From the NCBI RefSeq assembly GCF_022095675.1, contig NZ_JAHYSG010000056.1:1-64000 (forward strand): a DNA stretch of 64,000 nucleotides. Direction: 5' to 3'. The stretch is from Dactylosporangium sp. AC04546. Its GTDB lineage: Bacteria > Actinomycetota > Actinomycetes > Mycobacteriales > Micromonosporaceae. Position 1 is the first letter of the stretch. Every line of letters starts with the position of its first letter. Position numbers and translations under genes: made by a program. Below the pieces are notes generated by a model. It was given only the letters and a program-made list of their open reading frames with translations, was not told where the DNA came from and did no database searches. Shown one piece after another: positions 25,745-34,746 of this stretch.

Positions 25745-26422
25745 ATGACGGCAGTCGACAGGGCACTCATCGAGTGCGAAGGCGTGACCAAGCGGTACGA
25801 CAACGGCACCCCGGCGCTCGCGGGGCTCGACCTGCGGGTGCGCGCGGGCGAGGCGCTCGCCGTCCTGGGACCGTCCGGCAGCGGCAAGTCCACGCTGCTC
25901 AACCTGGTCGCCGGGCTGGACCGGCCGAGCGAGGGCACGGTGACGGTCGACGGCGTGCGGGTCGACCGGCTCGGCGAGGCGGCGTCGGCGCGGTACCGGC
26001 GCGAGCGGATCGGCATGATCTTCCAGTTCTTCAACCTCCTCGACGACCTCACCGTGCTCGACAACGTGCTGCTGCCGGCCCAGCTGGCCCGCACGCCCCG
26101 GGCCGAGGCGCGGGCGCGGGCGCTGGAGCTGCTGCGGTACCTCGGCATCGAGCGGTACCAGGAGACGTATCCGGGCCGGCTGTCCGGCGGCGAGCGGCAG
26201 CGGGTCGCGGTGGCCCGCGCGCTCATGAACCGCCCGCCGCTGCTGCTCGCCGACGAGCCGACCGGCGCGCTGGACACCGCCTCCGGCCACGACGTGCGCA
26301 AGCTGCTCACCGAGCTCAACCGCGACGGGCAGACCCTGGTGCTGGTCACCCACGACCTCGCGCTGGCCGAGGCGTGCGCCACCCGGACCATCGAGCTGGT
26401 CGACGGGGAGGTGACCCGGTGA
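25745..26422 (+). CDS. ABC transporter ATP-binding protein (MacB/LolD type)
   Basis: 225 residues. Walker A GPSGSGKST is at about 40-48, Q-loop in IGMIFQFFNLLDDLTV, signature LSGGERQR, Walker B LLLADEPTGALD and the switch histidine in LVTHD. The GALD extension and the size mark it as the LolD/MacB/BceA group, which energises FtsX-type mechanotransmission permeases. The ATG at 25745 fits the family start. Its stop overlaps the permease start (GTGA). It is divergent from the kinase, with about 125 bases holding both promoters. Confidence 0.92.
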   Translation: MTAVDRALIECEGVTKRYDNGTPALAGLDLRVRAGEALAVLGPSGSGKSTLLNLVAGLDRPSEGTVTVDGVRVDRLGEAASARYRRERIGMIFQFFNLLDDLTVLDNVLLPAQLARTPRAEARARALELLRYLGIERYQETYPGRLSGGERQRVAVARALMNRPPLLLADEPTGALDTASGHDVRKLLTELNRDGQTLVLVTHDLALAEACATRTIELVDGEVTR

Positions 26423-28668
26423 AGCGGCTCGTCATCGCGCTCACCACGCTGCTCGCCGTCACCGCGTCGGTGCTGGCGGCCGGGCTGCTGGTGGAGGCGC
26501 GCGGGCCGTTCGACCGCACGTTCGCCCGCCTGCACGGCGCGCACCTCGCCGCCGAGTTCGACGCCGGGGAGGCGACCGCCGACCAGGTCGCCGCGACCGC
26601 GCGGGTGGCCGGGGTGACCGCTGCCGCGGGCCCGTTCCCGACCGTCGGCGTCCGGCCCCGCACGGTGGCGGCGCAGGTGCCCGGCGAGCACGGGCCCGCC
26701 GTCCCACCCGGGATCGAGCTGCCGCCGGTGACGGTCGTCGGGCGGGCCGATCCCGGCGGCGACGTCGACCGCCTGGAGCTCACCGCCGGGCGGTGGGCGA
26801 CCGGGCCGGGGGAGGTCGTGTGGCTGGCCGGCGCCGTGCCGTTCGAGATCGGCGAGCAGTTCGCCGCCGGTGGCACGACGCTCACGACCGTCGGGTTCGC
26901 CCGGTCCGCGGGGCAGACCGCGCAGGCCTGGGCCACCCCGGCGACGGTCGCGGCGATCAGCGGGCCGCGCGGGTTCCAGATGCTCTACCGCCTGACGAGC
27001 GCCGGGACGGACGCCGAGGTGAACGCCGTTCGGGAGGCGGTCGCGGCCACGGTACCGCCGGAAGCCCTGACCGGCGGCGCCTCCTACCTCACCGTCAAGC
27101 GGGTCGCCGAGCGGATGGCGGCGCTCTTCCTGCCCTTCGTGGTCGCGTTCGGCGTGCTCGGCCTGGTCATGTCCGTCCTCGTCATCGGCATCGTGGTCAG
27201 CGGCGCCGTCGGGAGCGAGACCCGGCGCATCGGCATCCTCAAGGCGCTCGGGCACACCCCGGCGCAGGTCGCCCGCCGGTACCTCGCGCAGGCCCTGGTG
27301 CCGGCGGCGATCGGCGCCGCGGTGGGCGTGCTGCTGGGCAACCTCGCGGCGGTCCCGGTCCTCACCGACGAGTTCTCCGGCGGTGCGACGCTCCCGCCGT
27401 GGATCTCCGTGGCGGTACCGCTGGGCGCCCTCGCCGTCGTCGCCGCGACCGCCCTCGCCCCGGCGCTGCGGGCGGCCCGGCTGCGCACCGTCGAGGCGCT
27501 CGCCGTCGGGCGCACCCCGGCGGTCGGCCGCGGCCGCACCGCCCGCCGGCTGATCGGCCGGCTGCCGCTGCCCCGGCCGGTGACCCTCGGGCTGGCCAAC
27601 CCCTTCACCCGGCCCGGCCGTTCGGTGACGATCGCCGCCGCGGTCGCGCTCGGCGCGCTCGGCGTGACCTTCGGGGTCGGCCTGGCGCTGTCGGTCGGCG
27701 GGGTCCAGGCGGCCCTCAACCGCCGCGACGCCGGCGACGTGATCGTCCGCGCCGAGCGCCCGGGCGGCCCGGCGCCGTCGGTCGCCGCGGTGCGGGCCCA
27801 GCCGGGAACCGCGCGGCTGTTCACCACGACCCGGCTGGAGCTTCCCGTCGCCGGGCTGGCCGGCCTGGTCCAGACGGTGGCGTTCGACGGCGACGCGTCC
27901 TGGGCGACGTACGAGATCCTGGACGGCCGCTGGTTCGCGGGGCCGGGCGAGGCGGTCGTGCCGACCGGTTTCCTCACCGCCACCGGCCTGCGCGTGGGCG
28001 ACGACGTGGTGGTGGGCGGCACCACTCGCCTGCGCATCGTGGGGGAGGTGCTCGACCTGCGCTCCGACGGCGTCCGGCTGATCACCGACGCGCGCTCGCT
28101 GGCCGGCCTCGAGCAGTTCGACGGCTTCTCCGAGATCCACGTCGACCTGGTCGCCGGCACCGCACCGCAGGCCTGGGCCGACACGTTCAACGCCGGGCAC
28201 TCCGACCTGCACGCCGAGGTGAACACCGGCGAGATCAGCGGCACGGTCGTCGCCCTGGACACCATGGCCGGCACGCTGACGCTGCTGCTCGTGGCCGTGG
28301 CCGGGCTGGGCGTGCTGAACACGGTCGTGCTCGACACCCGCGAGCGGGTCCACGAGCTCGGCGTGTGCAAGGCGCTGGGCATGGCACCGCGGCAGACGGT
28401 CGCGCTGGTGCTGACGTCGGTCGCGGGCATCGGCCTGGTGGCCGGCCTGGCCGGCGTGCCGGCCGGGATCGCGCTGCACGGCGCGGTGATGCCGGCGATG
28501 GGCCGGGCCGCGGGCACCCACCTCCCGGCGTCCGTGCTCGACGTCTACGGCCCCGGCCTGGTGGCCGCCCTGGCCACGGGCGGCCTGCTCATCGCAGTGG
28601 CGGGCGCCCTGCTCCCGGCCGGCTGGGCGGCCCGCACGACCACGGCCCGGGCGTTGCGCACGGAGTGA
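26419..28668 (+). CDS. FtsX-like ABC transporter permease
   Basis: 749 residues. An N-terminal membrane helix and a large extracytoplasmic domain (about 25-225) lead to a first FtsX block of three helices (about 235-360). A second half follows with its own periplasmic-type domain and a last three-helix FtsX block (about 610-745). This duplicated form is usual for actinobacterial permeases linked to antimicrobial-peptide export or resistance, and the pairing with the ATPase upstream is clear. Start GTG overlaps the ATPase stop by four bases. A hairpin terminator spans its stop codon. Confidence 0.9.
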   Translation: MKRLVIALTTLLAVTASVLAAGLLVEARGPFDRTFARLHGAHLAAEFDAGEATADQVAATARVAGVTAAAGPFPTVGVRPRTVAAQVPGEHGPAVPPGIELPPVTVVGRADPGGDVDRLELTAGRWATGPGEVVWLAGAVPFEIGEQFAAGGTTLTTVGFARSAGQTAQAWATPATVAAISGPRGFQMLYRLTSAGTDAEVNAVREAVAATVPPEALTGGASYLTVKRVAERMAALFLPFVVAFGVLGLVMSVLVIGIVVSGAVGSETRRIGILKALGHTPAQVARRYLAQALVPAAIGAAVGVLLGNLAAVPVLTDEFSGGATLPPWISVAVPLGALAVVAATALAPALRAARLRTVEALAVGRTPAVGRGRTARRLIGRLPLPRPVTLGLANPFTRPGRSVTIAAAVALGALGVTFGVGLALSVGGVQAALNRRDAGDVIVRAERPGGPAPSVAAVRAQPGTARLFTTTRLELPVAGLAGLVQTVAFDGDASWATYEILDGRWFAGPGEAVVPTGFLTATGLRVGDDVVVGGTTRLRIVGEVLDLRSDGVRLITDARSLAGLEQFDGFSEIHVDLVAGTAPQAWADTFNAGHSDLHAEVNTGEISGTVVALDTMAGTLTLLLVAVAGLGVLNTVVLDTRERVHELGVCKALGMAPRQTVALVLTSVAGIGLVAGLAGVPAGIALHGAVMPAMGRAAGTHLPASVLDVYGPGLVAALATGGLLIAVAGALLPAGWAARTTTARALRTE

Positions 28669-28679
28669 GCCCGGGCCGT
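28642..28679 (+). terminator. hairpin terminator over the FtsX permease stop
   Basis: ACGGCCCGGGC (28642-28652) pairs perfectly with 28669-28679 across a 16-base loop that contains the stop codon. There is no T-run. Confidence 0.5.
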
Positions 28680-28776
28680 CGGCGCAGAACAGCCGCGCAG
28701 GAGTAGGGGTTTCCCCACCCCGGTCGCATGGTTCGCCGTGTGCCGCCGTCGGGCCGATCCCGGGAGGCTCGACGGC

Positions 28777-29496
28777 ATGACCACGATCGTCGAACTCGTC
28801 GCCGTCTCCAAGCACTACCCGGGCGGTCCCACGGCGCTGGACAGCGTCTCGGTGGCCTTCGCCGCCGGCACGTTCACCGCCGTCATGGGGCCGTCCGGGT
28901 CGGGCAAGTCGACCCTGCTGCACTGCGCCGCCGCGCTCGACCGCCCGGACGGCGGCCGGGTGCTGCTCGCCGGGCAGGACCTGGCCGGGCTGCGCGAACC
29001 CCGGCTCACCGAGGTGCGGCGGCGGCGCGTCGGGTTCGTGTTCCAGCAGTACAACCTGATGGACTCGCTCTCCGTCTGGCACAACGTCCTGCTGCCGCAG
29101 CGGCTCGCCGGGGTGCGGCCGGACCGGGACTGGGCGCGCGAGGTGCTGCGCCGGGTCGGCCTCGCCGACCGCTCGTCCGCGCGGCCCGCGAGCCTGTCCG
29201 GCGGGCAGCGGCAGCGGGTCGCCCTGGCCCGCGCGCTGGCCGGCCGGCCGGAGGTGATCTTCGCGGACGAGCCGACCGGCGCGCTCGACCTGGCCAGCGG
29301 CCGGGAGGTGCTGGCGCTGCTGCGCGAGGCCGTCGACGACCTCGGTACCACCGTCGTCATGGTGACCCACGACCCGGCCGCGGCCGGCTGGGCCGACCGG
29401 GTGGTCTTCCTGGCCGACGGGCGGATCGTCACGGAGCTTGCCGCCCCGACCGCCGAGCTGGTCGCGGCGCACATGACGGCGGTGAGCGCGCGATGA
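28777..29496 (+). CDS. ABC transporter ATP-binding protein (second module)
   Basis: 239 residues of the same MacB/LolD/BceA group as the protein at 25745. Walker A GPSGSGKST, QQYNLMDSLSV Q-loop, LSGGQRQR signature, Walker B VIFADEPTGALD, and VTHD switch. GGGAGG precedes the ATG at 28777 by 9 bases. An ATGA overlap links it to the permease. Together with the following permease, kinase and regulator it forms the second peptide-resistance-type module in this stretch. Confidence 0.92.
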   Translation: MTTIVELVAVSKHYPGGPTALDSVSVAFAAGTFTAVMGPSGSGKSTLLHCAAALDRPDGGRVLLAGQDLAGLREPRLTEVRRRRVGFVFQQYNLMDSLSVWHNVLLPQRLAGVRPDRDWAREVLRRVGLADRSSARPASLSGGQRQRVALARALAGRPEVIFADEPTGALDLASGREVLALLREAVDDLGTTVVMVTHDPAAAGWADRVVFLADGRIVTELAAPTAELVAAHMTAVSAR

Positions 29497-31901
29497 TCCG
29501 CCTCGCCCTGGGCACGCTGCGCACGCACCGCGCCGCCTACGCCGGGACGTTCTTCGCGGCGGTACTGGCGGTGGCCCTCCTCTGCGGCGCCGGCCAGCTG
29601 CTCGCGTCGGTGCTGACCGCCACGCCGCCCGCCGACCGGTTCGCCGCGGCCGACGCCGTTGTCTCCGGCGCGCGCGAGGTCAGCGTCACGACGACGAAGC
29701 ACAAGAAGGACAAGGCCAAGACGAAGACCAAGACCGAGCGGCTGACCGGCGCCGGCACCCTGCCGGCCGGCCTGGCCGACCGGCTGCGCGCGGTGCCGGG
29801 CGTCACCGCCGTCGTCGCCGACACGGCGGCGCCGGTGCGGATCGCCACCCCGGACGGCCGGGCCGTGCTCGGCGCCGACGACGCGCCGGTCGTCGCGCAC
29901 GGCTGGGCCTCGGCCGCGGTCACGCCCTTCACGCTGCGCTCCGGCCACGCGCCCGGGCCCGGCGAGGTGGTGCTGGACGCCGACCTGGCCGCCCGGGCCG
30001 GCGACACGCTCGTGCTGACGTCGCGCACCGGCGTCCGTACCGTCCGGGTCGCCGGGGTCGCGGTGCCGGCCGGCCGGGCCGCGCTGCCGGCCCAGGGCGC
30101 GCTGTTCCTGGCCGACGCGGACGTCGCCGCGGTCACCGGCCTGGCCGGCCCGACGGCGGTGGCGGTGTTCGGCTCCGGCTTCACGCTGCCGTCCGGGACC
30201 GGGCAGGTGCTGACCGGCGCCGACAAGGTGCGGGCCGACCTGCCGGGCGCGCTGCCCGACTACATCGCGCCGATCTCGATCTTCGGGTTCGTCATCGGGC
30301 TCACCGGGTTCGCCGCCGTGTTCGTGCTCACCGGCACCGTGACGCTCGGCGTGCGGCAGCGGCTGCGGGAGCTGGCCCTGCTGCGCACGGCCGGCGCGAC
30401 GCCCGGCCAGCTGCGCCGGCTGCTGGGCCTGGAGAGCCTGCTGCTCGCCGGGCTGGCTTCTTTGGTCGGCGCCCCGCTGGGCATCCCGTTCGCGGCGGTG
30501 GTCGCCGCGCGGTTCCGGGCGCTCGGCGCGGTGCCGGCCCAGTTCGAGGTCCGGGTCAACGTGCTCGTCGTGCTGGGCGCCGTCGCCGCCGGGCTGCTCG
30601 TCGCGTACGCCGCGGCCCGCCTCGCCGGGCGCCGCGTGGTGCGGATCGCGCCCACCCAGGCCCTGGCCGAGACGGCGGTCGCCCCTGCCGGCGGGGTGGT
30701 GCCGCGGGTTCTCGCCGCGCTGGTGACCACGGCCGGCGCCGTCGCGGTGCTGACGTTCGTGCCGCTCGGCGGGCCGCTCGGGATGGGCATGAGCTTCGTG
30801 TCCACCGCGCTGCTGCTGTGCGCGGTCGCCGCGCTCGGGCCGCTCGTGGTCCGGCCGGTCACCGCCGTCGTGTCCCGCGTCCTCGGGATCGGCGGGGCGA
30901 CCGGGCGGCTGGCCGCGATGGTGACCCGGGCCGAGAGCCGCCGGGTCGCCGCCGTCGCCGTGCCGCTCGTGCTGATGTTCGCCCTCAACGCCGTCATGCT
31001 GCTCAACGGCGCCCTGCTCACCGACCTGGCCGCCGCCGAGCAGGCCGCGCGGACGGCCGCGGCGACCGGGCGGGCGCCGGGCGGGATGCCGCTGGCCGAG
31101 GCGCGGAACGTGGTGACCGCTCCCGGCGTCACCGGCGCGGCGGTCACGCTGCCGACGCGGGCGATCGTCGTGCGGGACGGCAAGCCGGAGGACTACGCCG
31201 CCCAGGGCCTGCTGACACTGGGGGCCGAGCCGGTCCTCGACCTGGACGTCCGGGCCGGTGCGCTGGGCGGGGACGGGACCTTCGCGGCCAGCACCTACCT
31301 CGCGGACGGGTACGGCTGGCACGTCGGCGACACCGTCGCGGTCTGGCTGGCCGACGGCACCGAGGTCCCGCTGCGGCTGTCCGCCGTCTATGCCCGGGCC
31401 CGCGGCTTCGGCGACCTGGTCCTGCCGGCGGAGCTGGTGGCGGCCCACGACGCCGCCGGCCTGGTCGGCGCGGTCTGGCTGCGTGGTGCCGGCGGGTCGT
31501 CCGCCGCGGCCGTGGCCCCGGCCGCGGACTCGAACCAGCAGGGCGCCTGGGAGTTGATGGTGGTCGTTTCTCTGGGATTTACCGCGGTCGCTGTGGTCAA
31601 CACCTTCGCGATGGCGGCGGCCGGGCGGCGGCGGGAGTTCGCCGACCTGCGGCTGGCCGGGGCGACCGCCGGGCAGCTGCACCGGCTGGCGGCGCGCGAG
31701 GCGCTCATCACGGTCGCCGTCGGGCTGCTGCTCGGTGCGCTGGTCACCGGCGTCGTGACCGGGGTGTTCAGCGTCGCGCAGGACGGCACGCTGCGGCTGT
31801 TCTCAGACCCCCGCACGTACCTCACCATGCTCGGCACCGTCGGCGGCCTCGGCCTGCTGGCGGGCGTGCTGCCGACCCGGTTCGCCGTCCGGCCTCGTTG
31901 A
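29493..31901 (+). CDS. FtsX-like ABC transporter permease (second module)
   Basis: 802 residues with the duplicated FtsX layout. An N-terminal helix is followed by a large outside domain, a first three-helix block around 255-390, a middle outside domain and final helices from about 690. A striking lysine cluster at residues 69-80 (seven Lys in 12, from TTKHKKDKAK onward) is coded by AAG-rich DNA unlike its surroundings and lies in the first outside domain. Start ATG overlaps the ATPase stop. The stop is followed within 3 bases by the kinase gene. Confidence 0.9.
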   Translation: MIRLALGTLRTHRAAYAGTFFAAVLAVALLCGAGQLLASVLTATPPADRFAAADAVVSGAREVSVTTTKHKKDKAKTKTKTERLTGAGTLPAGLADRLRAVPGVTAVVADTAAPVRIATPDGRAVLGADDAPVVAHGWASAAVTPFTLRSGHAPGPGEVVLDADLAARAGDTLVLTSRTGVRTVRVAGVAVPAGRAALPAQGALFLADADVAAVTGLAGPTAVAVFGSGFTLPSGTGQVLTGADKVRADLPGALPDYIAPISIFGFVIGLTGFAAVFVLTGTVTLGVRQRLRELALLRTAGATPGQLRRLLGLESLLLAGLASLVGAPLGIPFAAVVAARFRALGAVPAQFEVRVNVLVVLGAVAAGLLVAYAAARLAGRRVVRIAPTQALAETAVAPAGGVVPRVLAALVTTAGAVAVLTFVPLGGPLGMGMSFVSTALLLCAVAALGPLVVRPVTAVVSRVLGIGGATGRLAAMVTRAESRRVAAVAVPLVLMFALNAVMLLNGALLTDLAAAEQAARTAAATGRAPGGMPLAEARNVVTAPGVTGAAVTLPTRAIVVRDGKPEDYAAQGLLTLGAEPVLDLDVRAGALGGDGTFAASTYLADGYGWHVGDTVAVWLADGTEVPLRLSAVYARARGFGDLVLPAELVAAHDAAGLVGAVWLRGAGGSSAAAVAPAADSNQQGAWELMVVVSLGFTAVAVVNTFAMAAAGRRREFADLRLAGATAGQLHRLAAREALITVAVGLLLGALVTGVVTGVFSVAQDGTLRLFSDPRTYLTMLGTVGGLGLLAGVLPTRFAVRPR

Positions 31902-31903
31902 TC

Positions 31904-33187
31904 ATGGGTAGCATCGGGCGGGTGCTGCTCCGGACGGTCAAGGCCCTCGCCTACCTGGCCGGCGGCCTCGTCGCCGGGGTCGCCGGCCTGGTGTGGGCGG
32001 TGCTGAGCACGCTCGTCACCGCCGTCCTGTCGGTCACCCAGCTCGGCGGCCCGGCGTTCCTCGGCGCCACCTGGGTGACCCGGCGGTTCGCCGGGCTGGA
32101 GCGCCGGCGGGCCGGCTGGGTGCTCGGCGCGCCGATCGGCTCGCCGTACGTCCCGGTGCGCGGGCGCGGCCTCCGCGAGCGGGTCCTCGCGACCGCCGCG
32201 CAGCCGGCGACCTGGCGGGACCTGGCCTGGCTGATCGCCCTGTTCCCGCTCGGCCTGGCCGGTGGCGTGGCCGCCGTCGTCGTCACCGCGGTCGACCTGG
32301 GCGCGATCCTGGCGCCGCTGTGGCTGTGGGCGGTACCGAACCCGCACGCGCCGTTCCCGGCCCGGCCGCTGATGACGACCGTGCCCGGGCGGTTCGCGCT
32401 GGTCCTGCTCGGGCTGGCGGTGCTGCCGCTCGCCGCCTGGTTCGTGCGGTGGCTGGCCGGCCTCGTCGCGGCTGCGGCGCGGACACTGCTGGCACCGGGC
32501 CTGCACCGGCGCCTCGTCGAGGAGACCGAGCGGCTCGCCGAGACCCGCCGCCGGGTGGTCGACGCCCAGGCCGCGGAGCTGCGCCGCATCGAACGCGACC
32601 TGCACGACGGGGCGCAGGCCCGGATCGTCGCGGCGGGGATGACCCTCGCCCTGGCCGCCCGCAAGCTGCGCACCGCGGCCGGCCCGTCCGCCGGCGGCGC
32701 TTCCGGCGGCGCTTCGGCCGGTTCGGATGTCGGGGCCGACATCGGGCTGGCGCGGCGGCAGCTCGACGAGGCCCTCGCGGAGCTGCGGCGGCTCGTCCGC
32801 GGCATCCACCCGCCGATCCTCACCGACCGCGGCCTGCACGCGGCCGTCGCCGCGCTGGCCGGCGACAGCCCGCTCGACGTGACCGTCGACGGCGACACGG
32901 ACCGGTACCCGGCCGCGGTCGAGTCGGCGGCCTACTTCGTCGTGGCCGAAGGCCTCGCCAACGCCGCCAAGCACTCGGCGGCGAGCCGCTGCACGGTCAC
33001 CCTCGCCCGGGCTGGCGACGCCGTGCGGGTCCGCGTCGCCGACGACGGCCGCGGCGGCGCCGACCCGGCCGGGTCCGGCCTCGACGGCCTGCGGCGGCGG
33101 GTCGAGGCCCTCGACGGCACGCTCACCATCGACAGTCCACCGGGCGGCCCGACCGTCCTGCACGCGGAGTTCCCATGCGCATCGTGA
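31904..33187 (+). CDS. sensor histidine kinase (NarL-family)
   Basis: 427 residues. A membrane 'sensor' region of four hydrophobic segments (about 8-45 and 110-195) precedes the dimerisation box AELRRIERDLHDGAQARIVA with the phospho-histidine. An Ala/Gly-rich insertion (SAGGASGGASAGSDVG) follows, then a HATPase_c domain with FVVAEGLANAAKH and DGRGGADPAGSGLDGLRRR. It starts 2 bases after the permease stop and overlaps the response regulator by 13 bases, so all four genes of the module are one operon. Confidence 0.9.
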   Translation: MGSIGRVLLRTVKALAYLAGGLVAGVAGLVWAVLSTLVTAVLSVTQLGGPAFLGATWVTRRFAGLERRRAGWVLGAPIGSPYVPVRGRGLRERVLATAAQPATWRDLAWLIALFPLGLAGGVAAVVVTAVDLGAILAPLWLWAVPNPHAPFPARPLMTTVPGRFALVLLGLAVLPLAAWFVRWLAGLVAAAARTLLAPGLHRRLVEETERLAETRRRVVDAQAAELRRIERDLHDGAQARIVAAGMTLALAARKLRTAAGPSAGGASGGASAGSDVGADIGLARRQLDEALAELRRLVRGIHPPILTDRGLHAAVAALAGDSPLDVTVDGDTDRYPAAVESAAYFVVAEGLANAAKHSAASRCTVTLARAGDAVRVRVADDGRGGADPAGSGLDGLRRRVEALDGTLTIDSPPGGPTVLHAEFPCAS

Positions 33188-33819
33188 TCGCCGAAGACCT
33201 GCTTCTGCTCCGCGAGGGCATGGTGCGGCTGCTGACCGACACCGGCCACACCGTGGTCGCCGCCGTCGCCGACGCGCCGGGCCTGCTCGCCGCGGTCGCC
33301 GCGCACCGGCCCGATCTGTCCATCGTGGACGTCCGGCTCCCGCCCGGGTTCCGCGACGAGGGGCTGCGGGCGGCGCTGGAGCTGCGGGCCGCCGCGCCGG
33401 ACACGAAGGTGCTCATCGTGTCGCAGTACGTCGAGCGCGCCTACGCCGCCGAGCTGCTCGCCGACGGCCGGGGCGGCGTCGGCTACCTGCTGAAGGACCG
33501 GGTCACGGCGCTCGACGACTTCCTCGACGCGATCGAGCGGGTCGCCGCGGGCGGCACCGCCATGGACCCCGAGGTGGTCCGTCAGCTGTTCACCCGCGGC
33601 GCCCGCCACCACGGCGTCGAGGCGCTCACCGCCCGCGAGCGCGAGGTGCTCGACCTGATGGCGCAGGGCCTGTCCAACTCGGCGATCTGCGCCGCGCTGT
33701 TCCTCGCCCCGGTCTCCGTCGAGAAGCACATCACCAGCATCTTCGGAAAGCTGGACCTGCCACCGGCCGACGACACCAACCGCCGCGTGCGCGCCGTCCT
33801 GGCGTACCTCAACGGCTAG
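33175..33819 (+). CDS. LuxR/NarL-type response regulator (second module)
   Basis: 214 residues. Receiver domain: acidic residues in IVIAEDL, phospho-acceptor in DLSIVDVRLPP, and lysine in GYLLKDRV. The LuxR-type DNA-binding domain is LTAREREVLDLMAQGLSNSAICAALFLAPVSVEKHI. It pairs with the kinase that overlaps it. Its TAG stop shares bases with the stop of the convergent aldo/keto reductase gene (4-base overlap). It probably activates the ABC/FtsX genes of its own operon; this is an inference from context. Confidence 0.92.
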   Translation: MRIVIAEDLLLLREGMVRLLTDTGHTVVAAVADAPGLLAAVAAHRPDLSIVDVRLPPGFRDEGLRAALELRAAAPDTKVLIVSQYVERAYAAELLADGRGGVGYLLKDRVTALDDFLDAIERVAAGGTAMDPEVVRQLFTRGARHHGVEALTAREREVLDLMAQGLSNSAICAALFLAPVSVEKHITSIFGKLDLPPADDTNRRVRAVLAYLNG

Positions 33820-34637
33820 AACTCCTCCCACGTGGCCGGGTCCTGCTTGGGGGAGCGGCCCGAGTCGAGGGCGGTGACCGCGGCCACCTCGTCCGGGCTG
33901 AGCGTGAAGCCCTCGACGTCGAGGTTGAGCCGCTGGCGCTCGGCGTTGCCGGAGTGCGGTACCGCCGTGATGCCCCGCTCCAGCAGCCAGCGGAGCACGA
34001 CCTGGGCGCCGGTCACGCCGTGCCGGGCGGCGATCTCCGTGACCACGCCGTGGTCGAGGATGCCGGTGTTGCGCTCCAGCGGGCTCCAGGCCTGCACGAC
34101 CGTGCCCCGGCGCTGGACCGCCTCGACCATCTCGGTCCGCGCGAACGACGGCGAGACCTGGAGCTGGTCGACCGCCGGCTGGACGCCGGTCGCGGCGACG
34201 ACCGCGTCGAGGTGCTCGGGCAGGAAGTTCGACACGCCGACCGAGCGGATCAGGCCCTCCTGCTGCAGCGCCACCATCTCCTCGTACGACTCGACGTACT
34301 TGCCGACCGCCGGCATCGGCCAGTGGATCAGGTACAGGTCGACATGGTCGAGGCCGAGGCGGGTCAGCGACGCCTCCAGGCCCGGCCGGGTGGCGGCGCG
34401 GCCCTGCTCGCTGCCCCGCAGCTTGGTCGTCACGAAGATGTCGGCGCGGGGCAGGCCGCTCTCGCGCAGCGCGGCGCCGACCGCGTCCTCGTTGCCGTAC
34501 GACGCGGCGGTGTCGATCAAGCGATAGCCGAGGTCCAGCGCTCGCAGTACCGCATCCGTGGCCGCGCGGCCCTTGAGCGGATAGGTGCCGTAACCCAGCG
34601 CGGGCATCTCGGCGCCGGAGTTCAGCGTGATCTTCAT
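33816..34637 (-). CDS. aldo/keto reductase
   Basis: 273 residues with an AKR (beta/alpha)8 barrel. N-terminal GYGTYPLKG is followed by GYRLIDTAASYGNEDAVGAAL containing catalytic Asp and Tyr, then VTTKLRGSEQG with the lysine and DLYLIHWPMP with the histidine. RWLLERGITAVPHSGNAERQRLNLD is the cofactor end. It is an NADPH-dependent reductase of carbonyls, close to the 2,5-diketo-D-gluconate reductase group. The ATG at 34635-34637 has GGTGGAG just upstream; a GTG three codons earlier is possible. Natural substrate unknown. Confidence 0.92.
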   Translation of the reverse strand: MKITLNSGAEMPALGYGTYPLKGRAATDAVLRALDLGYRLIDTAASYGNEDAVGAALRESGLPRADIFVTTKLRGSEQGRAATRPGLEASLTRLGLDHVDLYLIHWPMPAVGKYVESYEEMVALQQEGLIRSVGVSNFLPEHLDAVVAATGVQPAVDQLQVSPSFARTEMVEAVQRRGTVVQAWSPLERNTGILDHGVVTEIAARHGVTGAQVVLRWLLERGITAVPHSGNAERQRLNLDVEGFTLSPDEVAAVTALDSGRSPKQDPATWEEF

Positions 34638-34746
34638 GGGCTCCACCCTACGAGAGACATTTGCTTCAGATGGCGTTTGATGCGTCGATGTACTGGTGCA
34701 AGGTCAGCCGGACCGGGGTGGGCGCGCCGTGGAGCGAGATCGTGAC

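Noticed and set aside
24385..29472. A 1695-codon open frame on the minus strand across the ABC genes
   Set aside because: Only its last 411 codons (the histidine kinase) are real; the rest is antisense to two ABC genes and reads as Arg/Pro/Gly-rich shadow sequence common in high-GC DNA.
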